Positions 22,601 to 33,202 of a stretch of DNA of 64,000 bases are shown here, one piece after another. A program made the translations under genes and the position numbers. The notes below the pieces were generated by a model. That model was given only the letters and a program-made list of their open reading frames with translations, was not told the origin of the DNA and did not search any database. Every line of letters begins with the position of its first letter. The stretch's first letter is position 1. This DNA is from Candolleomyces eurysporus (Eukaryota > Basidiomycota > Agaricomycetes > Agaricales > Psathyrellaceae): assembly GCA_027579435.1 (NCBI GenBank), contig JANBPK010000878.1:1-64000 (forward strand). Direction: 5' to 3'.

Positions 22601-23029
22601 GACAGCCAAGCAGGAACCCTTCTTGCCACTCTTGAAGGCCATTCCAATCAGGTGAACANTGTTNCCTTCTCACCTGATGGGCAAAGGCTGGCATCTGCAT
22701 CAGATGACGAGACAGTGCACCTGTGGAACAGCCAAGCAGGAACCCTTCTTGCCACTCTTGAAAATGAAATCTATTTCATAATTTTTGCAGACTTTTTAAC
22801 ACTCTATGCAAATGTTGTAAAACAAACCCCCTCTGTTTCTGGATTGGGTCGAGTCAAGTTCACTGGCCAGGATTTTTCACCAACACTGCTTCCAATTTGC
22901 TGGTTTCCCTCAAACTGTGACATTTCCAGTCTCTCTTTTGACTCTACATTTTCACTTGCAGCCACTGGGTGTGGAAATGGACAAGTCTATATTTTTGACA
23001 TCTCCAAAACATTGAAGAATCAATTCTGA
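19646..23029 (+). CDS. NACHT-WD40 NLR with HeLo/MLKL-like N-terminal domain (NLR3)
   Basis: Same architecture as NLR2. Exons: 19646-20056, 20109-20251, 20311-20446, 20500-20577, about 20626-22214 and 22277-23029; introns sit at the same positions and phases. The N-terminal helical domain (IKTALGIAVTLVPEPFKG) and Walker A GIGKSTV with Walker B LVLVFDAxDEC are clear. Exon 4 lacks 11 codons present in NLR2 (the part equivalent to WMQGLSATLDK), in frame. Only two WD40 repeats remain before the cap (PICWFPSNCD and GCGNGQVYIFDIS), whose frame is intact. More than a hundred Ns are scattered through 19820-21040, mostly single, so the exact frame around the start of exon 5 cannot be verified. Two repeats cannot close a propeller alone; repeat collapse in assembly or oligomer formation are options. 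Probable STAND receptor; ligand unknown. Confidence 0.8.
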
Positions 23030-23621
23030 ATTTCTCACATCAAGTTAGTCTGGCACTGGAGAGTAAACTGAAATTTCCAACCCTATGTTTTTCTTTTCAA
23101 ATTTGGAGCACCCCCGGCTTGGACTTCAATTATTACTTTTACTGTCACTCTCACTTTGTATAGATATAGTATTTAACATAAATTCAGTTCTTCTCTCTTC
23201 TTCATGAATCATGTTGACGATGAGTACTTATCCTATGGATACTTCATATCTAGATCCAGGTTTTTCAATCCATTTACCCTATACATTTACGGATGGTTTG
23301 AACAATGTAGCTTGAATTCCTGTCCATTAGTCACCCAAAAAACAGGCATGCTCGGCAACCTTCTCGGTCTGCACCCCACCCAGAAGGCAAAGTACCACTC
23401 AACTGACACTCAACTCAGCAGACTCGCCCCGAGTATAAATAGTATAACATCCCGAGAATAACACATACAAATGTAGGATAAAAAGAAAAGTGAAACGAGA
23501 GAGAAGAAATCGTACACAACCACCACAGAACAGAAGGAAGGTTGACGTCGAGCACCTCTTGCCCCTTGCTCTCAATCTCCACACCCCCTTTCCATTAAAC
23601 CTCAACATCTACACCGGCACC
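23030..23621. other. 3' flank of NLR3 and SEC63 3' side, no gene seen
   Basis: The first half matches the NLR2 3' flank (for example CAATGTA(A/G)CTTGAATTCC near 23304 and 11861). The second half is the convergent 3' side of SEC63. The AT-rich composition ends about 23340. Confidence 0.5.
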
Positions 23622-26122
23622 TCAGTCGCTATCACTATCACTACTACTATCATCATCGCTACTCTCATCATCATCCGTCCCACTCTCCTCATCGCTCTCA
23701 TCCTTACGCTTCTTCACGGGCCCACCACGCATAGCAGCCATCTGGCCTGCCAACGAGTCTTCGTCCGGCTCTGAAATCTCATCTTCGGAAGGTTCTTGGT
23801 CGGCTGCGGGCGGGTGTTCGATTGAGAGCTGTGTGAGGGGAAGCAATCGGTCAGTCGAACGATTCAACAAAATGCAAGTTGGAGGAATAGAGCATACCGT
23901 AAGATCCTTGGAAGCTTCCTCCGCCACAAACGTATCACTAACAACGAACAACTTCCAAGTAAACACACCCGTCGAAGGTGGGCCCTGGAATTGGATCTTG
24001 TACGTTCGGTAGTCCCTGTCGGATTCGGTGTCGGCGTAAGGAATGTCAGAGATGCGGATGGGAGGGACGACGACTCGGTTTTGCTTCTCGTCACCGAGGA
24101 CAAGCCACCATGTTGGTTTGCGGTTCTACACGTGAACACAGCAGTCAGCACTAGTACAGGAGGGAAATAGCAACGAGAAGACGACATACCGAGGGCCAAT
24201 GAGGTGCATGCGCCCAACCGGTAGATCGGCCCTTGGGTAGATCCTCCGCCTCCTGCTTTGACAACAAAAACTCTTCGTCCTTCTTATCGTTGTACTGCAC
24301 AATCCGCTTAGCTTCGTCAACGCTGACGTCCTTCCTTTCAGTGTTACTTCCAGGAGGCGTTAACCGGAGCTTGACAACGAGGAAGATAATGGACGAAGGT
24401 GTGACCACGCGCTCGCCGATGACTATGAACGATAATTTCAATATCGCTGTTCTGTGACGGAAGAGATGGAAGCGAGAACGTACCTTTGAAAGCAGCGTCA
24501 ACAATTTCGACACGACCCCACTTCGAGATAGCCTTTCGGACAGTGCCAGCGCGACCATCACCCTTCTCTTCCAATGCCGACAAGACCTCTGTCATCTCTC
24601 GCGGCCGAGGAGTGAAAGAATCGATATCAGCCTTGGAGACACCAGGAAGCTGGGTTAGCCGCACACGGGGAGGAGCGTGGGGTGGCAGAGCTTGAGCGAG
24701 GTACGAGTTCAATCGCATGATACCGAGAGTGGGTGTAAGCCAGTTGCGGGCAGCCGACACGTTGAGGAGGGCGTTGAGGAGGAGAGGAGTTTGAAGAAGG
24801 ATTTGACGTTGTTCTGCAAAAAAAGACAAAAGTCATCAATTTCGGCTGCCCGCTCGTCAAAGAGAGGCAAGCTTACCGTTCTGCAAGCTGGTACTCTTGA
24901 TAGGAAGTCGTGTTAAATGAGCGTAGATGAGAATGAGCGCGCGGCGACGAGAGACATGGAACTCTCCATCCACATCCCGGGTGAGCTTCCTGACCTCTGC
25001 GTACTGCTGGCCGACTTTCTGAAGGATCGTCTTTTCGAGTTCGTCCAATTCTGCCGCGGCGGACTGAGCATCCTTGGATTCGGGGATTTCCCACTTGAAT
25101 GCCTTGCCGAGAGCGCTGACGACTTCCTCCGTTGTGGCTTCCTCTGAGATTGACTTGAAGAAGGCAGCAGCTGACTTGGCATGGATACCGTCTTTGGTCT
25201 TCTGACGGTTACCGAACCACCAACGTCCGACGAGGAGGGGAAGAGCACCGCCAAAGAGCAGACCATAGGCACCGAGGACCCAAATGTTGTTCTGGGCTGC
25301 GACGATCCATGGCGGGAGAGCGATACCCATTGAAGTCGATTGAGGACCGTCGGGGTTGTTCCATTCGAGCCAGTTCTTGCGGATAGTTTCGTCGGTCAAG
25401 CTGAGGAAGGATTGGTCAACGAACGAAAGAGTGACAGGGCGGCAACGCACGATTTGTAGGCTTTTGTGATCTGGACGAATTTGTCTTGGATGGCTTCCAG
25501 AGTCAGTTCGGCGGTTGGCTTAACCTTGTCCGGATGGCTGGAGACGATTAGAAACCACGTCTCTCATGACACGAGGGTGTACGTACAATGCCCGTGACAG
25601 CTTTTTATAATGAGACTTGATCTCTTTCTCCGTGGCACTCTACAAGCATTATAAGTCAATGGAGTCAAACAGAATAAACCCCACGTACAGAGCTGATGCC
25701 GAGAATTTCGAATGGATCGTAGACCTTGCTGGTGATCTTGAGTTTCGATGCCCGGTAGGATGCCAGGGCGAATATTGTCCATCCCACGATGAGGAAGTAT
25801 GTTCTGGTATAATTGTCAATGACGCTCGACTTAAATGGTCATGGGGACGTACTTCTTGGTGAATTTCGGTGACAGCAACGACCCCTGCTCTCGTTTCTTC
25901 GACTGGGCTCTCTGCTCCACGCACGCTTCGCAGTCACATCCATGGGTTACTTTCTCTGCAAGTCACAGCACATTAGAAGACATAAGACATGAGATGGACG
26001 ATAGACTTACCAGAACCCTTTCCGAGGGATGTCAATGTCAATGGGATGAGGATTAAAGCGAGAAATGTAATGAGGAAGTAGGTGGCCATAACACCGGACT
26101 CGTCATATTCGTAGGCAGCCAT
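23622..26122 (-). CDS. SEC63: Sec63, ER translocon J-domain subunit, 671 aa
   Basis: Works with Sec61/Sec62 and BiP in post-translational import into the ER. Ten exons (minus): 26122-26011, 25955-25853, 25803-25689, 25639-25587, 25537-25451, 25400-24877, 24813-24484, 24446-24190, 24125-23898 and 23828-23622; all phases join. Order of parts: N-terminal membrane segment YFLITFLALILIPLTL (about 14-30), cytosolic loop GCDCEACVEQR, a second segment, lumenal J domain starting YDPFEILGISS with the HPDK motif at about 128-131, a third segment (GAYGLLFGGALPLLVG), the long cytosolic Sec63/Brl domain, and an acidic Ser/Asp tail ending SSDSDSD, the expected Sec62-binding tail. No lesion seen. Its start codon faces F-box gene A 247 bp away, so they share a promoter region. 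Confidence 0.95.
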
Positions 26123-26369
26123 GGTGGCAACAGGTTTTCTGGAGTTGTCCTCCCCTGTGTATCGCCTCTAAGAGCCTGGAAGGGGGCTCCGGTTGAAGGA
26201 GTGGATGAAGGTAAGATGATAGACGACGTGTTCGCGCCCAAGCTGAGCTGGCGAAATCCCTGTCACATGACGTCAATGTCGGCTACTCATCGGCTATTTA
26301 TTTCAAGGGTCGTCGCCAAACATCGTCTGATATCGATGGCCGTTCGCCTTCAATTCATGTCGCTCAAAC
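26123..26369. promoter_or_regulatory. Divergent promoter between SEC63 and F-box gene A, with TGACGTCA
   Basis: 247 bp between two opposed start codons. A perfect CRE-type palindrome TGACGTCA lies at 26268-26275, and a TATA-like TATTTATTTC near 26296. Most of this stretch is found again at about 30640-30900 upstream of F-box gene C, where the TGACGTCA (30809-30816) and the TATTTATTTC are kept. Conservation of the two elements in the duplicate suggests, but does not prove, function. Confidence 0.5.
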
Positions 26370-28099
26370 ATGTCAAGTACTCTCCCTTTAGCCAAGCATG
26401 CTCTTTTTCAGAATCACGATATTTTGGTCCAGATATTTAGCTTCTTCCTTCCTTCTGAGCCGTCTTTCTCTACCATGGAGTGGAGACAGCAACTCCTCAA
26501 TCTAGCTTTGATTTGTAGAGCATTTCTAGACCCAGCATTGGATTGCCTATGGTCCCACATGGAATCTTTGAAGCCCTTATTCAAGCTTCATCCATCCCTG
26601 TGTGAAATCGCGGAATCATACGTGAGTGGCATGGTCTCCTCATTCTTTCGCCAGACACGAATCATGGCATCGACAGTGTTTTCGCGGCGAAATGCACAGT
26701 CCCGATTCCTTCAAGTACCATCAGTACGCCCAAAGGGTACGGACTGTTCGTTTCAAAGATGCCCTTCAAACCCCTTCTTATCACATCGGAGGTGCTGGCT
26801 ACGCTTGGCTAGGCCAGCAACTTCGAGGTGAACCTCTTCTTCCCGGTCTACGGAACATCCACTTTCAAAATTGCTCCGGAGACTCCCCCCATGCGGAACT
26901 ATTCCCGCTGATGCTCTCTTCCACCATTGAGAGAGTTGAGTTCGGCGATTCCTTTTTGACGGTCCCTTTTTTNCTACTCGTACGCTCTCCCGCTCATATG
27001 CGATGGCGCATCTTCCCTCAAGTGTCTCGTGTTACATGACGAGAGTTCCGGGAATGGAGTGGCCCACAACTATTGGGATATCTTGACAAAATTGGCAATT
27101 CGTCTTCAAGAGTTAGCCATTCGGTTTCCTTTATCAACTGCCCTCGACACATTCACCTTGCAACGACTATGCACCCGGTTGCAAAATATCACATCGCTCA
27201 CCTTGGACGTTCATACCCCATCTCACGAGCCATCATCCTCAGCTCTGAGCGAACCAATTCTCCCCGTACTACAAGCTCTACACATCATCAATCGGTCGGG
27301 AGCCAAACTTTGCCCGTGCTATCCTCCCGTCCTACTCGACAAAGCTACCTCAATAACTTTTTCTTTGACCCAAAACATTACACAAAGTCAAGAATTCAAG
27401 GAAGCTCTGGATGGCCTTTCCACTAACCAATCTCTCAGAAAGGTCGAAATAAACGGCCGCGAACAGTATGTTAACTCAGCAACCATCAGCTTGTTTCTTA
27501 AACGCCTGCCATTGGAAGCGTTTTACTTCAGCCTCTTGGCCTTGAAGCAGAGGCCGGGAAGCGACCCAGGTCATCGAATTCTGCAGAGTCTGGTCGAGGC
27601 AGCATCAAAGGACCCCACAAAATCCCGCCTTCAACACCTCGCGCTGCCGATCTGGCTCGAAACCGCTGGTTCTGGCTCTATCCCCTCCTCCGAAACCGAC
27701 CGCGAAGATGGGCCAGAGTACTCCTCGCTGAGCTGCTTGCTCCTCGTAGCTCAAGGCGTTATAGGACTTCAACGTTTGTCTCTCTCAATCGACTCCAGCA
27801 GGCTAGGCCCCAACAAAGAAACCGTTGCATCGATGATTCAGAACTGGAAGTACCCCGAAACTCCAAGTGAACTTCGCTACCTGGAAATCGCTGAGATGCG
27901 CAATTCGGAGAAGAGTTTTACGCCCAAGGAATATCAAACCATCGCCCGTCTTTTGGATATGATCTTCCCGAATTTGATATCCGTCAGGATGGTCAAGGAT
28001 GAATGGCTGTCGAACCAGTGGGATGAGCATTGGGAGTTGATTGAGGAGCATCGGCAGATGAGGAAAACTATTAGGCTGGATCGAGGGTATTGCTGGTAA
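26370..28099 (+). CDS. F-box/leucine-rich protein, paralogue A, 557 aa
   Basis: Two exons: 26370-26621 and 26677-28099. The N-terminus reads as a basidiomycete F-box-like domain (NHDILVQIFSFFLP, then LLNLALICRAFLDPALDCLWS, about 14-65), a Skp1-binding element of SCF ubiquitin ligases. The remainder is a long domain with leucine-spaced helices and strands (LQRLCTRLQNITSLTLDV, YLEIAEM), consistent with an irregular leucine-rich repeat target-binding region. The N at 26973 follows a T-run, and removing it restores VPFFYSYALPLICDG, matching paralogue C, so the gene is intact. Closest to paralogue C (both have CFRGEM-SPDS at the exon 2 start). Target unknown. Confidence 0.8.
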
Positions 28100-28381
28100 T
28101 ACAGATGGACCCTACTGATAGGACGAATGAAGGATGATCATACATGTGGACACTTGAATTTTGTGTCAGGCTTTCTTGCTGAATGGTTGGCGGGTGTGGA
28201 GAGTGTAGAAATCAACGTAAAAATGTGTTTGATACCAGGGCACGTCGGAGGCGAGAGTCAGTGATGAATACTTTCATTGACGAGGAACGGAATCGATCGG
28301 GACAACTTGCACTGTGCCGATAAATCTAACGGAGTAAATTGACTTCTCATGTGCGATGTGGGCATTCTTTCTGATCTAGAG
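28100..28381. other. 3' flank of F-box gene A
   Basis: No gene. GTCGGAGGCGAGAGTC at about 28244 is repeated at about 30600 close to the start of the SEC63-derived relic, so it may mark the edge of the duplicated segment. Confidence 0.4.
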
Positions 28382-28620
28382 TGCAACGTGTTCAGCCAAA
28401 TTCAGTCTGCTCTGTTGTGGTGGCTGCCGGTTCCTTTCCGCAGTAGAACCCATGACATGAATGAGATCTTTCGGAAATACAACAATTAGGCGCAGTGGAA
28501 ATGGTTAAAATGCGAGCAACCTTCGTTGGGGATCCCCTAGCTTCCCAAGGTCTCAGATCCGACACTGTCGAGTCGGCTCTACGCTCGTTGGGCATTCGAT
28601 TAACGACGCATTTTCTGCGC
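28382..28620 (+). repeat. Upstream block shared by F-box genes B, D and E (copy 1)
   Basis: About 240 bases also found at about 32926-33185 and 39330-39560. Shared strings include GCAACGTGTTCAGCCAAA (the first two bases differ in the D copy), CCCATGACATG and CTTCCCAAGGTCTCAGATCC. Position relative to the ATG is similar in all three, so it is probably the duplicated promoter and leader. Confidence 0.65.
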
Positions 28621-28629
28621 AATTCAACT

Positions 28630-30380
28630 ATGATATCTGACCTCCTTCCGTGGGTCGAAGCCCCTCCATCCCATATTGATCTTCCCGCATCCCCCAAGGA
28701 TCCTCTTATCGCCAACCACGATGTTCTTGTCCTCATCTTCAGGCTTTTCATACCCACCATGTCTGATACCGACACTCCAGAAAACCGATTTGCAAGAGAC
28801 GGACGGAAACAACTTCTCAATCTCGCGCTGACTTGCAAAGCCTTCGTCGATCCGGCTTTGGAGTGTTTGTGGTCTCACATGGAGTCGTTTGGTCCACTGT
28901 TCAAGCTTCATCCAGGACTCAAGACGGTCGGCGGTTCATACGTACGTTCTTCATTTGTCCCTCATAACTGTTGTGGCTCATCGTGTGCCGTTAGTTTTTC
29001 CGTGGGCAGATTGATACTCCACACTCGTCCAAATATCACCAATATGCCAGCAAGGTTCGAACGGTGTAACTTCGAGACGGAAGTGCAGCTACCAATAACT
29101 ACCGGGTTGCGTTCGCTGGCTATTCATGGCTCGGCCAGCAACTTCAAGGCGACCCTCTCCTTCCCGGGCTTCGAAGCATCCATTTTGGGGAATGTCCCGC
29201 GGACTCGCTTCATCTCGGATTGTTGCCCTTCATGCTCTCCCCGTCGGTTGAGAGGGTTGAATTTGGCAGCTTGTTCCTTTCCACCCCCGCCTTCCACTCC
29301 TACGCTCTCCCTCTGGTGTGCGATGAGCTCCCGTCGCTCACAGAACTCATCCTTCGCGACGTTGGGGGCGCCAGCCAAATTAGCCAGGATGTTTGGAACG
29401 CCTTGGCTGGTATGTCAACGCGGCTCCAGTCGTTGACTTTGCGGTTTCCCAACGCTCCCGTTCTTCAACCAGGCGCTCTTCGCCACCTCGCGATGCAGCT
29501 ACAAAACCTCACTTCCCTCATCCTTGACATTCATACTCGATCTCATCGACAATCGAAGGATACACCAAACCAGGTGCTCCCATCATTGCACACCCTTCAT
29601 CTCGTCAATCGGTCACAAACCGGGTTCTGTCAATGCTATCCTAACTTCCTACTCGAGAAAGCGACCTCTGTCACATTTTGCCTGAGTGAGACCGTCACGA
29701 ATGACGACGCGTTCTCCCAGTCACTTGAGACTCTTTCCACGTTGAAGTCGCTCAGAAGAGTTGACATTGAAGGGTCTTCCAACCGCCATGTCACCATAGC
29801 GTCAGTCAGACCGTTTCTGCAGCGCCTCCAACTTGAGGAGTTTCACCTGCAAAAGGTGTGGGGTTTCTTGCAGACTGGAGGCGAAGACGACCAGAGGACG
29901 CAAATGCAAAGTCTTCTCGATGCGGTGTCGAGTAACAGTCGGCTCCGCCACCTTACATTCCCAATTTCGGATGAGAGAAATAGCCCTTATGGAGGAAGAA
30001 TATATTGGCCCGCACTCAGCTCCTTGCTCTACGTAGCTCAGCACGTCCAAGGACTTGAACAACTCTCTCTTTCGTTTGACTCGAGCGCCCAAGGCCGCAA
30101 TGGAGAAACATTTTCCACGATGATCCAGAACTGGACCAACCCCGACAGCCGAAGCACAATTCGCTACTTGCATATCGCTGAGAAGAGGACTTCGACATTC
30201 ACACCAACCGAATATCGGGACATTGCTCGCCTGTTGGACATGATCTTTCCGAACTTGATTTCTGTCACAACGGCGAAGCGCCCACAGGTATCGACCGATT
30301 GGAACGAACACTGGCAATTGATTGAGGAGCATAGACAGATACTCAGATCGCTGAGGCTGTATCAAGGGAGGCACAGGTAG
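28630..30380 (+). pseudogene. F-box/leucine-rich paralogue B with premature stop
   Basis: Exons 28630-28941 and 28995-30380, as in paralogues D and E. The first exon encodes the F-box-like region (NHDVLVLIFRLFIP, LLNLALTCKAFVDPALECLWS). Shortly into exon 2, after KYHQYASKVRTV, the frame meets TAA at 29067-29069. The homologous codon is TGC in D and TCC in E, in the context VCFRDG and VSFRDV. After the stop the same frame stays open to 30380 and encodes a complete leucine-rich domain (WLGQQLQGDPLLPG, YLHIAEKRTS). With read-through it would be 565 aa; as written the product is 128 aa, essentially the F-box region alone. The long conserved open frame after the stop suggests a recent lesion or a base error. 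Confidence 0.65.
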
Positions 30381-30618
30381 TCCAGTGGCGGATTCGAATA
30401 AGTAGCCGCATGGATTGAAATATCTCAGTTGTAATGGCTTGGAGTTGCCCGATCTAAGCATGTATTTCTTGAAGTATGTAACTGCCAATTCAAACATTCA
30501 CCATGCAGACGCATTCCGCAACGGGGTCTGGGCGATCAGTCACCTCACGCATCACATCCTCGACACTTGAAAAAAGGGGCTCAACAGTTACCAGGGGACG
30601 TCGGAGGCGAGAGTCGAT
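30381..30618. other. 3' flank of F-box gene B
   Basis: No gene seen. GTCGGAGGCGAGAGTC near 30600 matches 28244. Confidence 0.4.
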
Positions 30619-30919
30619 GTGGAAATAGGTGGCCGCCTCGTCGGATTTGTGGACAGCCATGGTGGCTAAAGGTTTTCTGGAGTTCTCCTCACCTGTTAGT
30701 ATATCACCTCCACAAGTCTCGAAATGAGCTCCGGCTGAAGGAGTGGACGAAGGTGAGGTGTGTACTAATGGACGACGTGTTGAACGTGCCCAAGCTGAGC
30801 TAGCAAAATGACGTCAATATTTATATCGGCTACTCATCGGCTACATATTTATTTCAAGGGTCGTCGCCAAACATTCTCCTGAACCCTAGTTCGAACCGCA
30901 TGCTTGTGCTCGCTCAAGC
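30619..30919. repeat. Copied SEC63 exon-1/promoter segment upstream of F-box gene C
   Basis: Matches 26068-26330. The minus strand reads MAVHKSDEAATYFHI where SEC63 has MAAYEYDESGVMATYFLI, so about 40 coding bases of SEC63 exon 1 came along. The leader GGTTTTCTGGAGTT, the GACGACGTGTT block, TGACGTCA (30809-30816), CGGCTACTCATCGGCTA and TTTCAAGGGTCGTCGCCAAAC are all kept. It is a relic on the SEC63 side and the working promoter of gene C on the other side. Confidence 0.8.
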
Positions 30920-32654
30920 ATGGCGAAACCAACCCCGTCATCGAAGGATACTCTTGTCCTGAACCACGATGTACTGGTCCAGATATTCAGCATCTTTCTT
31001 CCCTCTAACCCGTCTTTGACCACGGTAAAATGGAGAGGGCAACTACTCAATCTAGCTTTAGTTTGCAAATCATTTCTAGAGCCAGCCATGGACTGCTTGT
31101 GGTCCCATATCGAGTCTTTGCAGCCTTTATTCAAGCTTCATCCAGCTTATTGCATTGTCACGGACTTATGTGTGAGTAGTCACAATCTCATCTTACGTTC
31201 ATCTGAACACACCTAACACTTACCGTCTCGTAATCTGTAGTGTTTTCGCGGCGAAATGAACAGTCCGGATTCCTTGAAGTACCATCAATACGCTCGAAGA
31301 GTACGGACTGTTCATTTCAAGGATGCCAACGACCACAACCATTATCGCATCGGAGACGCTGGCTACGCATGGCTAGGCCATCAGCTTCGAGGCGATCCTC
31401 TTCTTCCCGGTCTACGCAACATCCATTTTCAAGATTGCGCCGCAGACTCCCCCCNACCTGGGTTTATTGCCTTTGATGCTCTCTCCCACCATTGAGAGGG
31501 TCAATCTCGGCAATACATTCCTGAATGCACCTTTGTTCCACTCATACGGTCTTCCACTCATATGCGATGGCGCACCTGCCCTTAATAACCTCGTGTTACA
31601 CGACGAGAGTACCTCGACGGGAGTGATCCATAATTATTGGGATACATTGATTGAGGTAGCAGGCCGTCTTCAAAAATTGGACATTCGGTTCCCTCAAACA
31701 GCTAGCCTCGACACCCTCACGTTGCAACGACTCTGCATCCAGCTTCAGAATCTCACCTCACTCGCCTTAGACGTTCACACCGATTCTCACCAGCCATCAT
31801 TCCCAACTCAGAACGCACCAGTTCTCCCTGCACTACAAACTCTACACCTCATTAATCGTTCGGCAGCCCAACTCTGTCCATGCTACCCTTCCTTCTTACT
31901 CGAGAAAGCAACCTCGATAACCTTCTCTTTGGTGAACAGTGTTCAAAGCGGCGGCGATTTCACAGAAGCTCTGGACACTCTATCCACCACGAAATCCCTT
32001 CGAACCGTCGAAATCAACGGCTATAACCAGTATTTGCCCGCTGCGTCCATCACCCCGTTCTTACACCGTTTGCAGCTCGAAGAATTCCACGTCAACGCCA
32101 GGGCCCTGAAGCACACAGTCGGGGAGGAACCTGGCTTTCAGATTTTGCAGAGCCTAGCTCAGGCAGTTGTTGCGAGCGATTCTACTGAGCACTATCTCAA
32201 ACGCCTTACGCTCCCTATTTGGCGAGAAACGGTCGATTCGAACGGACACCCCTGCGAAGCTGAACCAAGCTGCTATCCTCAATTGAGCCGTTTACTCCAC
32301 GTAGCTCAACATATCAAAGGGCTCGAACACTTGTCTATTTCAATCGACTCTAGCACCCCAGGCCCCAACAATGAAAATGTTACGTCGATGATTCAGAACT
32401 GGAAGGAACCCGACACTCCCAGTAGCCTTCGCTACCTGGAAATCGCTGAAATGCGGAAATCGGAGAAGAGTTTCGCGCCCAATGAATACCGGGATATCGC
32501 TCGTCTGTTGGATATGATCTTCCCGAATTTGATATCGGTCACGATGATCAAGGACGAACGGCTGTCGAATCAGTGGGATGAACATTGGCAGTTGATTGAA
32601 GAATATCGACGGATGCGGAGGACTATTAGGCTGGACCGAGGGTGTAGCTGGTAA
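30920..32654 (+). CDS. F-box/leucine-rich protein, paralogue C, 554 aa
   Basis: Exons 30920-31171 and 31241-32654. The start ATG gives MAKPTPSSKDTLVLNHDVLVQ. The F-box-like segment LLNLALVCKSFLEPAMDCLWS is followed by the leucine-rich region (LQRLCIQLQNLTSLALDV, YLEIAEMRKSEKSFAPNEYR). The N at 31455 lies after a C-run; dropping it restores HLGLLPLMLSPTIERV. Nearest relative in the window is A, in both protein and promoter, so C derives from A or the reverse. Intact otherwise. Likely an SCF substrate receptor; target unknown. Confidence 0.8.
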
Positions 32655-32925
32655 TGGAGCGGTTAGTCGCTAGTCTATTGGTCGTCGGAGGACTGAGGGA
32701 ACAAGGATGTATATGTAGATATGATCTTGATTGTCTGATGGCGGACAGTTGCGGGGGTGTAAGGGCTGGACAAGTAGGACGCGAAAGCTGAAGAAGAAGT
32801 CCCATTCTTCTCGTTGACGAGGAAGGGGGGCCAACTCGGACCGGCGGACGTGGCCCATCTTATCATGTGGAGAATCCGCGTGCAGACGCTGACAACTTTC
32901 TCTGGCCTCGTGTCGTCCATCTGAA

Positions 32926-33185
32926 ACAACGTGTTCAGCCAAATTCAGCCTGCTATGTGATTATCCCTGTCGCTTCTATTCCGCAGTATTCCGCAGTATT
33001 CCGCAGTAGAACCCATGACATGCCAGATGACCTCTTAAGAACCCACGGCATCCTCATACAGCAATTAGACGCCCAAAGGAAATGGTTAAATGCCAGCATC
33101 CCTCGACTTGGATCCCCCAGCTTCCCAAGGTCTCAGATCCTACTCTGTCGAGTCGGCTCTACGCCCGTTGGGCTCCCCAAGACAG
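32926..33185 (+). repeat. Upstream block shared by F-box genes B, D and E (copy 2), with decamer triplication
   Basis: Second copy of the block at 28382. It contains three tandem copies of the decamer ATTCCGCAGT at 32978-33007; the other copies have one CCGCAGTA at this place. The 270 bases before it (32655-32925) hold no gene. Confidence 0.65.
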
Positions 33186-33202
33186 CTTGAATCAATTCTG
33201 CC

